Shown: positions 47,401-54,203, counted from the stretch's first letter. The stretch is 64,000 nt of DNA from an uncultured Acidobacteriota bacterium (GCA_937859595.1 CALMAH010000036.1:62001-126000); one strand, 5' to 3'. The notes: generated by a model not told the origin, from the letters alone. Numbers and translations: made by a program.

Positions 47401-49365
47401 GTGAAGCCTACCGACATAGCCGACCCGGAGTATTTTCATAAGGTAATAGACTGCCAGTGGGCATGCCCAGCGCACACGCCCGTTCCCGAATACATTCGAC
47501 TGATAGCCGAGGGTAAATATACCGAGGCCTACATGATCAACTGGGATTCGAATGTGTTTCCGGGCATTTTGGGTCGAACGTGCGACAGGCCCTGCGAACC
47601 TGCCTGCAGGCGCGGACGCGTGGAGGAAGAACCGGTAGCGATATGCAGGCTGAAGCGCGTGGCGGCGGACAACCGCGAAGACCCTTTGCCGTATATGCCG
47701 AAAGGGCCGTTCGAGCCTAATGGGAAAAAGATCGCACTGATAGGGGCGGGGCCGGCATCGCTGACGGTGGCACGCGACCTTGCGCCGTTGGGCTATGAGA
47801 TACATCTTTTCGACGAGCAGATAAAGGGCGGCGGATTTATGCGGTCGCAGATACCGGCGTTCAGGCTGCCGGAATCGGTGCTTGAGGAAGAGGTCGATTA
47901 TATCTTGCGGCTCGGGATACATACACATTTCAAGCACTACGTTTCTTCGATGAAAGAAGTGCTTGAACAGGATTACGACGCCGTTTTTGTCGGGACCGGT
48001 GCACCACGAGGCCGCGATCTGCCCGATCTGCCGGGACGGCAGGAAGGAGCGGCGAATATTCATATAGGCATCAATTGGCTGGGCTCCGTCGCATTTGAAC
48101 ATACCGACAAAATTGGCAGAAGGGTCATCGTTCTCGGCGGCGGTAACACGGCGATGGATTGCTGCCGGACCGCGCGTCGATTGGGCGGAGAGGACGTAAA
48201 GGTTATCGTGCGATCGCCATTTGCGACGATGAAGGCGAGCCCCTGGGAAAAAGAAGATGCAATGCACGAGGACATTCCGATAATCGACAACCACGTGCCG
48301 AAATCCTTCGTCGTTGCAACTGACGAAGAGTGGTCAGTGGTCGGTGGTCAGTGGTCAGAAGGAGCGGCTGTGCCGCTCGATGTGCGGAAAAGCTCTGCTT
48401 TTCCGTCAGGCGATCAACTAGATTCGGAGGCTACGCCTCCGCTCCGTCGACTTCGAGGCATGACATTCGAAAAGGTCGAAGCGGTTTACGACGAAAACGG
48501 CAAGCGAAAGCTCGTCCCGACCGGCGAGCCGGATGCGTTTTATCCCGCGGACGATGTGCTTATCGCGGTAGGGCAGGAGAATGCGTTTCCATGGATAGAG
48601 CGAAACATCGGCATTGATTTTGATAAATGGGAGATGCCTGTTGTTGACAAGACGACGTTCCAATCGACCAACCCGAAGGTCTTTTTTGGCGGCGACGCGG
48701 CGTTCGGGCCGGAGAATGTGATAACGGCGGTGGCACACGGCCACCAGGCGGCGATCTCGATCGACCTGCTTTGCCGCGGCGAGAATTTGTTGACGAGCCG
48801 GCCGGCACCGCACGTAAATCTCGTCTCTCAGAAAATGGGCATCCACGAATGGGCGTATGACAGCGAAATAGCACACGATCCGCGATATGCCGTGCCGCAG
48901 GCTCCGAAGACGGTTACGCTGAAAGACCGCAAGACGGAGGTTGAACTGGGTTTTGACGAAAAGGCGGGCTACAAGGAGGCGATGAGATGCCTGAACTGTG
49001 ACGTCCAAACCGTGTTCTTTGCCCCGAAATGTATCGAGTGCGACGCCTGCGTCGATATCTGCCCTACCAGCTGCATTACGTTTACGACCGATGGCGAGGA
49101 AGAGGAACTGCGGCCGCGGCTAAAAGTTCCTGCGCTGAATCTTACTCAAGACATCTACGTCGCCGATGGGCTCAAGACCGGCCGCATCATGGCCAAAGAC
49201 GAGGACGTCTGCCTCCATTGCGGCCTCTGCGCCGAACGCTGCCCAACCGCCGCCTGGGAGATGGAAAAATTCTGGTACAACGTAACCAAAGCCGGCGAGA
49301 TAAAATACGGCCCGAACGGGGGTGGGTTAGTGCAGATCCAGAGGAATGGGGATGGTGCGATCTAG
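47401..49365 (+). CDS. GltD-like FAD/NAD(P) oxidoreductase with ferredoxin domains, partner of 2-oxoacid oxidoreductase
   Basis: An electron-transfer flavoprotein related to the glutamate synthase small subunit. An N-terminal Fe-S domain has cysteines DCQWACPAH and CDRPCEPACRRG. FAD binding is at IALIGAGPASLTVARDL (about 111-127), NAD(P) binding at VIVLGGGNTAMDC (about 242-254). The C-terminal part has two 4Fe-4S motifs (CIECDACVDICPTSC and CLHCGLCAERCP). GTG 47401 follows AGGTGA. Residues 310-353 are an in-frame insertion made of DNA repeats (separate entry). korA and korB lie 5.4 kb downstream, and the three probably form one enzyme passing electrons between 2-oxoacid oxidation and NAD(P)H; that is inference. 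The 3' end is partly duplicated at 50170. Confidence 0.85.
   Translation: MKPTDIADPEYFHKVIDCQWACPAHTPVPEYIRLIAEGKYTEAYMINWDSNVFPGILGRTCDRPCEPACRRGRVEEEPVAICRLKRVAADNREDPLPYMPKGPFEPNGKKIALIGAGPASLTVARDLAPLGYEIHLFDEQIKGGGFMRSQIPAFRLPESVLEEEVDYILRLGIHTHFKHYVSSMKEVLEQDYDAVFVGTGAPRGRDLPDLPGRQEGAANIHIGINWLGSVAFEHTDKIGRRVIVLGGGNTAMDCCRTARRLGGEDVKVIVRSPFATMKASPWEKEDAMHEDIPIIDNHVPKSFVVATDEEWSVVGGQWSEGAAVPLDVRKSSAFPSGDQLDSEATPPLRRLRGMTFEKVEAVYDENGKRKLVPTGEPDAFYPADDVLIAVGQENAFPWIERNIGIDFDKWEMPVVDKTTFQSTNPKVFFGGDAAFGPENVITAVAHGHQAAISIDLLCRGENLLTSRPAPHVNLVSQKMGIHEWAYDSEIAHDPRYAVPQAPKTVTLKDRKTEVELGFDEKAGYKEAMRCLNCDVQTVFFAPKCIECDACVDICPTSCITFTTDGEEEELRPRLKVPALNLTQDIYVADGLKTGRIMAKDEDVCLHCGLCAERCPTAAWEMEKFWYNVTKAGEIKYGPNGGGLVQIQRNGDGAI
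48330..48441. repeat. Spacer-like tandem repeat plus three palindromes inserted in frame in the GltD-like gene
   Basis: Four 7-base copies of GTGGTCA/G (48330-48357) are followed by three hairpins, each with a three-base loop. GAGCGGC-TGT-GCCGCTC is at 48362-48378, CGGAAAAGC-TCT-GCTTTTCCG at 48385-48405 and CGGAGGC-TAC-GCCTCCG at 48425-48441. They encode about 44 residues (WSVVGGQWSEG to LRRLRG) that interrupt the region between the NAD(P) domain and the final FAD segment. The reading frame is preserved. Confidence 0.8.
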
Positions 49366-49476
49366 TAATTAAGGAAGCTCGAAAGAAACGGTGCATAGGT
49401 TAGCGTCTTTATCGACCTCGTATGTATTGAGACTAACGCTTTTGCCAAATAAAGTCGCTCCGTTTGCCTTTTGAGA

Positions 49477-49482
49477 TATAAT
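49477..49482 (+). promoter_or_regulatory. -10 element of the antitoxin-toxin pair
   Basis: TATAAT 18 bases before the start codon at 49500, followed by the ribosome site GGGAGG at 49489-49494. No clear -35. Confidence 0.4.
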
Positions 49483-49499
49483 TTTACTGGGAGGCCACT

Positions 49500-49742
49500 A
49501 TGTCAGAAGTAGTTCTAAAATTACCGGACGATCTTGCAAAGGAAGCCGCCGAGTTGGGTATTTTTCGCCCCACCACCATTACTTCGCTGATAAAGGAGGC
49601 GGTTCGGCGGCGAAAGGTTAATAAACTCTTTGAAACGATGGACAGGCTCAACGCCGTGCCTGAAAAACCGACAGAGGACGAGATCGCAGCTGAGATCGAC
49701 GCTTACCGGAGAGAGAAGCGGAACATGCAACGGAACCCGTAG
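49500..49742 (+). CDS. VapB/RHH-like antitoxin of a PIN-domain module
   Basis: Eighty residues. The first half (VVLKLPDDLAKEAAELGI, then ITSLIKEAVRRRKVNKLFE) fits a ribbon-helix-helix-type DNA-binding antitoxin. The acidic C-terminal half (PTEDEIAAEIDAYRREKR) would wrap the toxin. A strong GGGAGG precedes ATG 49500. The toxin gene follows immediately, with its ATG directly after the stop. The module sits between the complete GltD-like gene and a second copy of that gene's 3' end, marking it as an inserted cargo. Confidence 0.75.
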   Translation: MSEVVLKLPDDLAKEAAELGIFRPTTITSLIKEAVRRRKVNKLFETMDRLNAVPEKPTEDEIAAEIDAYRREKRNMQRNP

Positions 49743-50159
49743 ATGCGTGTCACGGTCGATAGTAACGTTGTAGTTTCTGCCTTCCTTTGGGGCGGCGTCC
49801 CGCGACGGGTGATGGATTATGCCCGCGATGGAGCGATAAATATATTCACCAGCCCACAGTTGATCGACGAGTTGAGGGGGGTCTTGTCGCGAGAAAGATT
49901 CGAGAGCCGTTTGAACGAGGTCGGTTCATCTGTTGCCGAGATCATCGATCAGTATTAGGCACTAGCCATTGTCGTCGAAGCTCCCGAAATAGACCCGGTC
50001 ATTACACGTGATCCGGACGATGACGCGGTTCTTGCCTGCGCCATAGCCTCAGAATCAGACGTGATCGTCTCAGGCGACTTAGACCTGCTCAACCTCAGGC
50101 AATATGGCGATATCAGGATAATGAAGGCCGCAGATCTTGTATACGAAATCGGCCCTTGA
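49743..50159 (+). pseudogene. PIN-domain toxin gene interrupted by an amber codon
   Basis: The frame begins MRVTVDSNVVVSAFLWGGVP, the first PIN strand with its catalytic Asp, and reaches SVAEIIDQY before TAG at 49956-49958. The same frame then resumes as ALAIVVEAPEIDPVITRDPD through VLACAIASESDVIVSGDLDL to TGA at 50159. The continuation contains the remaining acidic PIN residues (DPDDDAVL, SGDLDLL), so a single nonsense change has split a normal COG1569-type toxin of about 138 residues. The truncated 71-residue product lacks most of the active site. The antitoxin before it is intact, as expected if the toxin was lost. A sequencing error is the alternative. Confidence 0.75.
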
Positions 50160-50169
50160 AAACAAATGA

Positions 50170-50252
50170 AAAGCCGGCGAGGTCAAATACGGCCCGAACG
50201 GGGGCGGCAGCATGGTGCAAATAGAAAGGAATGGAAATGGTCAAGGTCGCGA
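50170..50252 (+). repeat. Duplicate of the 3' end of the GltD-like gene
   Basis: The bases translate as KAGEVKYGPNGGGSMVQIER then NGNGQGRE and stop, matching the end of the flavoprotein gene (KAGEIKYGPNGGGLVQIQRN, then GDGAI). The first 30 bases are nearly identical to 49289-49320. It lies after the antitoxin/PIN cargo, so the cargo is flanked by two copies of the gene's tail. Confidence 0.85.
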
Positions 50253-50596
50253 GTAATAAGAACGTGGAAACGGCGCGGTTTTTTCTGCCATTTGCCATGA
50301 TGATGATGTTGACGCCGTTCTTTTTGATCGTCGGATTCTTTTCGGCGGGAGCGGGGCATGGAAGTTATTTCTTTGCGAAAGTGCTTTTTCCATTTACGAT
50401 GCTCTCGACGATCGCTTTTAACGAGATAACCGTGTCGTTCTTGGTTCTTGGACTAATTCAATTTCCGACTTATGGGGTCTTTCTCGGCGCGATGAATAGA
50501 TTTGGACTCCTATGGCCAGCGATTATCGCGCTTAGTATTTTGCATATCGGCGCTATCGCGGCATGTTTTCTCCTGATTGGTGAGAATTTCTCGTAG
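50237..50596 (+). CDS. Small membrane protein, accessory cargo
   Basis: About 119 residues with three to four hydrophobic segments (ARFFLPFAMMMMLTPFFLIV, VLFPFTMLSTIAF, VSFLVLGLIQFPTYGVFLG, IIALSILHIGAIAACFLLIG). Its ribosome site (AAAGGA, 50225-50230) and start codon ATG 50237 lie inside the duplicated flavoprotein tail, so the gene has borrowed that sequence as its translation start. An in-frame ATG at 50231 is too close to the ribosome site. Unknown function. Confidence 0.6.
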   Translation: MVKVASNKNVETARFFLPFAMMMMLTPFFLIVGFFSAGAGHGSYFFAKVLFPFTMLSTIAFNEITVSFLVLGLIQFPTYGVFLGAMNRFGLLWPAIIALSILHIGAIAACFLLIGENFS

Positions 50597-50649
50597 TTGG
50601 CCGTAGATTCGAACACGAAGGATTACAAACCGCGTCCGACGCACAGGAG

Positions 50650-50759
50650 GTGCTTCACGAATCACTATGGCTGGCTCACGAAGGCCTATGAGTGCCTCAC
50701 GAAGCGGTCGGAGTTGCTCAAGACGGACAAAGAGCTTCGATTCGTCTCCTTCGGAGACG
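50650..50759. repeat. Three imperfect 21-base repeats and a triloop palindrome
   Basis: Units 50650-50670, 50671-50691 and 50692-50712 share a TCACGAA core with 21-base period. CGTCTCC-TTC-GGAGACG (50743-50759) is a palindrome with a three-base loop, the same style as the three inside the GltD-like gene. A 60-codon open frame over this stretch is repeat-derived and not called as a gene. DUF2200 starts 17 bases later. Confidence 0.6.
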
Positions 50760-50775
50760 AGGGCACGGCAATCGT

Positions 50776-51141
50776 ATGAACAAGAACTACGAAAGAGTTT
50801 TTGCTATGAGTTTTGCGGGGGTTTATCCGCATTATGTGGCGAAGGCGGAGAAAAAGGGGCGGACGCAGGCAGAGGTTGACGAATGTATCCGCTGGCTGAC
50901 AAGTTACACGCAGAAGGGCCTTGAGAAGGCGATCGAGAAGAAGATCAGCTTTCGCGAATTCTTTGATAAGGCGCCGAAGCTAAACCCGAATGCTCCGATG
51001 ATAAAAGGCGTTGTCTGTGGCATCCGGGTCGAGGAGATCGAAGACCCGCTGATGCAAAAGATCCGCTGGCTGGACAAGCTGATCGATGAGCTGGCAAAAG
51101 GAAAACCGATGGAGAAGATCCTGCGAAATTCGGTGATATAA
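50776..51141 (+). CDS. DUF2200-family protein
   Basis: A small conserved cytoplasmic protein of unknown function. It begins [20 protein letters not shown] and carries family phrases [40 protein letters not shown] and [17 protein letters not shown] 50776 gives the normal length of about 121; an upstream open frame is not protein-like. The last residues (LRNSVI) differ from the four downstream tail copies (LR-THE, LR-SAE, LR-AAE, LR-TAE). Here the stop codon is built from the promoter of the next module, so the tail was altered when that module arrived. Confidence 0.88.
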   Translation: MNKNYERVFAMSFAGVYPHYVAKAEKKGRTQAEVDECIRWLTSYTQKGLEKAIEKKISFREFFDKAPKLNPNAPMIKGVVCGIRVEEIEDPLMQKIRWLDKLIDELAKGKPMEKILRNSVI

Positions 51142-51142
51142 T
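51134..51142 (+). promoter_or_regulatory. Extended -10 of the first RelBE/ParE-like module, overlapping the DUF2200 stop codon
   Basis: TGATATAAT, with the DUF2200 TAA stop at 51139-51141 inside it. The same GTGATATAATT precedes the second module at 54203, and similarity between the two modules begins exactly here. Confidence 0.55.
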
Positions 51143-51160
51143 TGTTTATGAGGAATGGAT

Positions 51161-51388
51161 ATGTCAGAAATCGCAGAAGCAGAGAAATTGGTATTTAGTC
51201 TGTCGGAGAAAGATCGGGCTGTGTTGGTCGGAAAGATGATTCGTTCGCTTCCGTCGCCCTTTACGGCTGAAGACGAGGAATGGGTCGAGGAAGCACTGCG
51301 ACGAGATCGCGAGATGGACGAGAAACCTGAGACGGTGCTTACCGAAGAACAATTCTTCAGGTCGCTGAGAGAACACGTTCGCAAATGA
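51161..51388 (+). CDS. Addiction-module antitoxin (module 1)
   Basis: A 75-residue antitoxin-like protein: MSEIAEAEKLVFSLSEKDRA, then LVGKMIRSLPSP, typical of the short addiction-module proteins paired with RelE/ParE toxins. AGGA lies at proper distance from ATG 51161; an ATG six bases upstream is possible. The toxin start overlaps the stop by four bases. It is clearly related to the antitoxin at 54233 (shared AEAEKLV-SLSEKDRA and RRDREMDE), and the DNA is similar from the promoter onward. Confidence 0.8.
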   Translation: MSEIAEAEKLVFSLSEKDRAVLVGKMIRSLPSPFTAEDEEWVEEALRRDREMDEKPETVLTEEQFFRSLREHVRK

Positions 51389-51678
51389 AGGTTCTTCTCA
51401 GTTCTGCCGCCGAACGCGACGTTAAGCGAGCGCTTGATTACTACCTTCGAGAGGCCGGTGCCGAAGTCGCTGACGATTTCATCGACCGCCTTGAAGCCAA
51501 GCTCGATCGAATAAAGACGAATCCTGAGATGTGTCGTGTTGTTGCGAAAGACCTCAGGAGTGCCGAACTTGACAGATATCCATATAGTATCGTTTACAGG
51601 ATCGTAAACAAATCGCTTATCCGAGTGACAACGGTTCGTCACCACAAACAGCACCCAGACTTCGGTTTGCGTCGCTAA
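51385..51678 (+). CDS. RelE/ParE-family toxin (module 1)
   Basis: Ninety-seven residues with the RelE/ParE fold pattern: an N-terminal strand and helix ([20 protein letters not shown]), a long helix ([20 protein letters not shown]), then [20 protein letters not shown] and a final strand with [12 protein letters not shown]. The Arg/His-rich end could contact RNA or gyrase. It overlaps the antitoxin by ATGA. Five bases after its stop lies a copy of the korA start, so in the source genome the module probably sat directly before korA, as module 2 does here. Confidence 0.82.
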   Translation: MKVLLSSAAERDVKRALDYYLREAGAEVADDFIDRLEAKLDRIKTNPEMCRVVAKDLRSAELDRYPYSIVYRIVNKSLIRVTTVRHHKQHPDFGLRR

Positions 51679-51683
51679 ATCTC

Positions 51684-51724
51684 TGAAGATCAACGGTTTT
51701 GTTATCAGACTTGCTAATGTGAAC
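51684..51724 (+). repeat. Diverged copy of the korA 5' end
   Basis: Translates [13 protein letters not shown] against KINDFVVRFANVN at the korA start (54770 onward). 31 of 41 bases agree, and most changes are at third codon positions. There is no start codon (CTG replaces ATG). It is joined directly to a copy of the DUF2200 tail. Confidence 0.8.
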
Positions 51725-51732
51725 GACGCTCT

Positions 51733-51856
51733 CTGCGGCATACGCGTTGAGGAGATCGAAGACCCGCTGATGCAAAAGATACGCTGGCTGGACAAGCTGA
51801 TCGACGAACTCGCCAAAGGGAAGAAGATGGAGAAGATTCTGAGGACGCATGAATAG
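51733..51856 (+). repeat. DUF2200 3'-end copy 1 (longest)
   Basis: Reads [20 protein letters not shown], then [20 protein letters not shown] and stop, matching residues of the intact DUF2200 protein almost perfectly. The DNA differs from the intact gene mainly at synonymous positions, so it derives from a different allele. It has no start of its own. Confidence 0.9.
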
Positions 51857-52097
51857 ATCTTTGAAAATTATGGCCGCAGTAACTGGCTTTTTCGTCATTC
51901 TTTCCGTTGCGGGTGGGGTGTTTTTTGCATACACGATGCAGTTGGGTAGTGGTTTTGGAACATTAGGACTTCTCGCCCTCACTATCGTGGCGATCCCGAC
52001 TTTGATTAGCGTACTCGTGACTATAGGCCTTTGGATGTTTCAGCGGAACCGATCGGTACACGAAAGATCCAGTCTCTTCGGTCCGGAATCACGATGA
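51849..52097 (+). CDS. Small membrane protein, accessory cargo
   Basis: Eighty-two residues with two hydrophobic helices ([20 protein letters not shown] and [20 protein letters not shown]) and a polar tail. ATG 51849 lies in the last codons of DUF2200 tail copy 1, and the TGA stop (52095-52097) lies in the first bases of copy 2, so the gene exactly fills the space between two copies. Unknown function. Confidence 0.6.
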   Translation: MNRSLKIMAAVTGFFVILSVAGGVFFAYTMQLGSGFGTLGLLALTIVAIPTLISVLVTIGLWMFQRNRSVHERSSLFGPESR

Positions 52098-52146
52098 ACT
52101 AGCCAAAGCCAAGAAGATGGAGAAGATATTGCGGAGTGCGGAGTAG
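52093..52146 (+). repeat. DUF2200 3'-end copy 2
   Basis: Reads [17 protein letters not shown] and stop, equivalent to the last 17 codons of DUF2200. It begins inside the stop codon of the membrane-protein cargo. Confidence 0.85.
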
Positions 52147-52152
52147 CCGTAC

Positions 52153-52458
52153 ATGTTTCTATTTACGATTGAAGCTGAAGTAAATCCAAAAGCAAAATAT
52201 TCGGCCGAGTGGTCGGACATAGGCGGTGCATACGTCAATTGTTACGTGTCGTTTAAGAACTTTGAGATTGCTGAGAAAATTGCGAAGTGGGCAATTAGGG
52301 ACTCTGGTTGGATAGTTAGGAAAAGAACTGAAGCATCCAAGCTACAGAGGAGCAAGTTGACGACGAAAAAGGAAATACAATATTACGCGGAAGCGCTGAA
52401 ATACGGATATTGCCTTGTCTTCTATACTTGGCCTGCTGATGAGATGAAAGAAAACTAA
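52153..52458 (+). CDS. Hypothetical protein, accessory cargo
   Basis: A 101-residue soluble protein (FTIEAEVNPKAKYSAEWSDI, FKNFEIAEKIAKWAIRDSGW, KKEIQYYAEALKYGYCLVFY). ATG 52153 comes six bases after tail copy 2. Its final codons MKEN and stop come from a copy of the reductase gene start, so the natural C terminus may have been a little different. No family recognised. Confidence 0.55.
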   Translation: MFLFTIEAEVNPKAKYSAEWSDIGGAYVNCYVSFKNFEIAEKIAKWAIRDSGWIVRKRTEASKLQRSKLTTKKEIQYYAEALKYGYCLVFYTWPADEMKEN

Positions 52459-52500
52459 TAGCCGCGATGAACGTGGCTCTTGGGGGATTTTGCCATCTCA
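52444..52500 (+). repeat. Diverged copy of the dihydrofolate-reductase-like gene 5' end (copy A)
   Basis: Starting at ATG 52444 with a two-base insertion, it reads KLIAAMNVALGGFCHLT against KLIAAMNMTLDGFCDHT at the start of the intact gene (53641). A stretch of twelve bases (GCCGCGATGAAC) is identical. It is followed within about 12 bases by DUF2200 tail copy 3. Confidence 0.85.
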
Positions 52501-52512
52501 CCAGAACAACCC

Positions 52513-52557
52513 GGGAAAGGCAAGAAGACGGAGAAGATTTTGCGGGCGGCGGAGTAG
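52513..52557 (+). repeat. DUF2200 3'-end copy 3
   Basis: Reads GKGKKTEKILRAAE and stop, equivalent to the last 14 codons of DUF2200. Directly preceded by reductase head copy A. Confidence 0.82.
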
Positions 52558-52561
52558 CGAA

Positions 52562-52849
52562 ATGAATCTATCTGATCGTGAACGAAAGCGAGCTTGGAAA
52601 GCAGAACAAAAGGCATCGGCTAAAGAGGCGTTTCCATTACCACACCAATTGCTCGCGTCGCTCTTTGATTTTGTTGATAAATCGGTCGGAAAGGAGGGTT
52701 GTGATCACACGCGTCGATTTACTGAAAGTTGGCTCGAAGATAATAGACTGTCACCTGAACCGGTTCTGAAGTGGCTTGGGTCGAATGCCGGCTATTGCGA
52801 CTGCGAGGTGATCTCCAATGCGATGGACGCGTGGGAGGAAAATCGCTGA
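52562..52849 (+). CDS. DUF2695-domain protein, accessory cargo
   Basis: Ninety-five residues. The closing CDHTRRFTESWLEDNRLSPE followed by VLKWLGSNAGYCDCEVISNA is the DUF2695 pattern, in which the CDCE motif might bind metal. The N terminus is charged (SDRERKRAWKAEQK). ATG 52562 comes four bases after tail copy 3; the longer open frame to 52490 reads through repeat DNA. Function unknown. Confidence 0.75.
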   Translation: MNLSDRERKRAWKAEQKASAKEAFPLPHQLLASLFDFVDKSVGKEGCDHTRRFTESWLEDNRLSPEPVLKWLGSNAGYCDCEVISNAMDAWEENR

Positions 52850-52858
52850 GGAATTATA

Positions 52859-52910
52859 AGGAAGTTGATTGCTGTGATGAACAGGGTGTGTGATTGGTTT
52901 TGCGATCTAG
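52859..52910 (+). repeat. Diverged copy of the dihydrofolate-reductase-like gene 5' end (copy B)
   Basis: Reads RKLIAVMNRVCDWFCDL against RKLIAAMNMTLDGFCDH of the intact gene. No start codon remains. It is followed six bases later by DUF2200 tail copy 4. Confidence 0.82.
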
Positions 52911-52916
52911 GTTGCC

Positions 52917-52966
52917 GAACTCGGCAAAGCAAGAAGATGGAGAAGATATTGCGAACGGCGGAGTAG
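52917..52966 (+). repeat. DUF2200 3'-end copy 4
   Basis: DNA close to copy 2 (GAACT, AAGAAGATGGAGAAGATATT, then GCGGAGTAG), but lacking one base in the AAAGCCAAG stretch, so the frame is broken. This fits a non-coding remnant. Confidence 0.82.
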
Positions 52967-52972
52967 TAACGG

Positions 52973-53644
52973 ATGGCGACCGACTGGTATCGACGCAATA
53001 CTTGGACGAAGGCGGATGAAGAAGAATTCTTCATGCGGCTCGGTCGCGCGAGAAAGGATGGCCGGGCCCAGTACCTAAAACTCCAGGCGTATGCGCTAAT
53101 GGATACTGAAAAATCTAGTCTACTAACAGTGGCAGAATCTCTTCTAACCAGGATATTGTCCGACTTTCCAGACGATAGAGTTGAAAAGAGCCAGACACTT
53201 AATGCGCTAGGCGTTATTCAAATGCGGCGCGGGAATAACGAGGCCGCGATTCAATTTTTTCAGCAAGCAATAGAATTTGAGAAGGCGTTTCCGTATAGCA
53301 TCTCAGGAGCACATCTTAATCTTGGTGAAATCGTGGTAAAGACCGGTCGAACCGACCTCTATGACGAGGTGCAGGAGCGGTTTTTGGCTGAGGCTAATCG
53401 TGGCGGAATCATTTTCCCGGCGGAGTTGTATACCATCGGCTCGGTATTAGCCATAATTTTCGCATTTAAGGACGATGTCGAGAATGCGAAATATTTTGCC
53501 GAGGTTGCCGCGAATAACGCTACCGCCAAAACGAACACGCTCTGGAATCCGAGAAAAAGGCACTATGGGACCGTTGAGCATAGAAAAGTTTGGCTAGACA
53601 GATTGGTCAAGAAAGCTCAGAAGTTTGTCAAAAGAGATTCATGA
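52973..53644 (+). CDS. TPR-like hypothetical protein, accessory cargo
   Basis: A 223-residue soluble protein with repeat helices of TPR type (SQTLNALGVIQMRRGNNEAA followed by IQFFQQAIEFEKAFPYSISG, and AHLNLGEIVVKTGR). ATG 52973 is six bases after tail copy 4. The stop overlaps the next start (ATGA). Charged N terminus, no signal or membrane helix. Likely a protein-interaction module; partner unknown. Confidence 0.65.
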   Translation: MATDWYRRNTWTKADEEEFFMRLGRARKDGRAQYLKLQAYALMDTEKSSLLTVAESLLTRILSDFPDDRVEKSQTLNALGVIQMRRGNNEAAIQFFQQAIEFEKAFPYSISGAHLNLGEIVVKTGRTDLYDEVQERFLAEANRGGIIFPAELYTIGSVLAIIFAFKDDVENAKYFAEVAANNATAKTNTLWNPRKRHYGTVEHRKVWLDRLVKKAQKFVKRDS

Positions 53645-54195
53645 GAAAACTGATCGCCGCGATGAACATGACGTTGGATGGTTTTTGCGACCATACGGTG
53701 ATGAGCGCGGACGACGAGATCCATGAGCATTACGCTAAGCTGCTGCGGGGTGCCGACACGCTGTTGTATGGACGCGTGACTTATCAGTTGATGGAGTATT
53801 GGCGCGGGATCGTCGAAAACCCGACCGGGAACAAGGCGACGGATGATTTTGCCCGCGTTATCGACGGATGTTCAAAGATCGTCTATTCGAGGACTCTTGA
53901 GAGTGTTGATTGGAAAGGTGCCGAGCTTAGACGAGAGATCGACGCGGATGAGATACGAGAGCTGCAGCGGGGATCGGGCAAGGACCTGTTTGTCGGCAGC
54001 CCGAGCTTGATAGTCGCTCTTATGAATCTCGGTTTGGTTGACGAGCTACAGCTTGGCATCCAACCGACCATAGTCGGCGAGGGCCTGGCATTATTCAAAG
54101 ACATCACCGAAAGGATCGATCTTAAGCTGCTTAGAACGCGAACATTCGACTGCGGAGCGGTCTTTCATTACTATGAACCGACAGTTAATCGGTGA
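53641..54195 (+). CDS. Dihydrofolate-reductase-like (RibD C-terminal type) protein
   Basis: A 184-residue member of the dihydrofolate reductase / RibD C-terminal superfamily. It begins MRKLIAAMNMTLDGFCDHTV, has LLRGADTLLYGRVTYQLMEYW and KDLFVGSPSLIVALMNLGLVD, and ends with the usual DCGAVFHYYEP. The family binds NADPH and a pterin or pyrimidine-like substrate, but stand-alone members are mostly uncharacterised and are not true antifolate targets. It is the last complete gene of the accessory cluster before module 2 and korA. Two decayed copies of its start lie upstream. Confidence 0.85.
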   Translation: MRKLIAAMNMTLDGFCDHTVMSADDEIHEHYAKLLRGADTLLYGRVTYQLMEYWRGIVENPTGNKATDDFARVIDGCSKIVYSRTLESVDWKGAELRREIDADEIRELQRGSGKDLFVGSPSLIVALMNLGLVDELQLGIQPTIVGEGLALFKDITERIDLKLLRTRTFDCGAVFHYYEPTVNR

Positions 54196-54203
54196 CCGCT
54201 ACG

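Noticed and set aside
47326-48294. Minus-strand open frame of 322 codons opposite the GltD-like gene
   Set aside because: Shadow of a gene with clear FAD, NAD(P) and Fe-S motifs.
50159-50170. A gene head before the GltD-like tail copy
   Set aside because: Only ATGAA precedes the tail, which is too little to assign to korA, DUF2200 or any other gene.
50650-50712. Possible CRISPR array
   Set aside because: The three units are contiguous 21-base imperfect repeats without spacers, and no cas genes are present.
50597-50779. A 60-codon open frame upstream of DUF2200
   Set aside because: It lies over 21-base repeats and a palindrome, starts with TTG without a ribosome site, and its peptide is repeat-derived.
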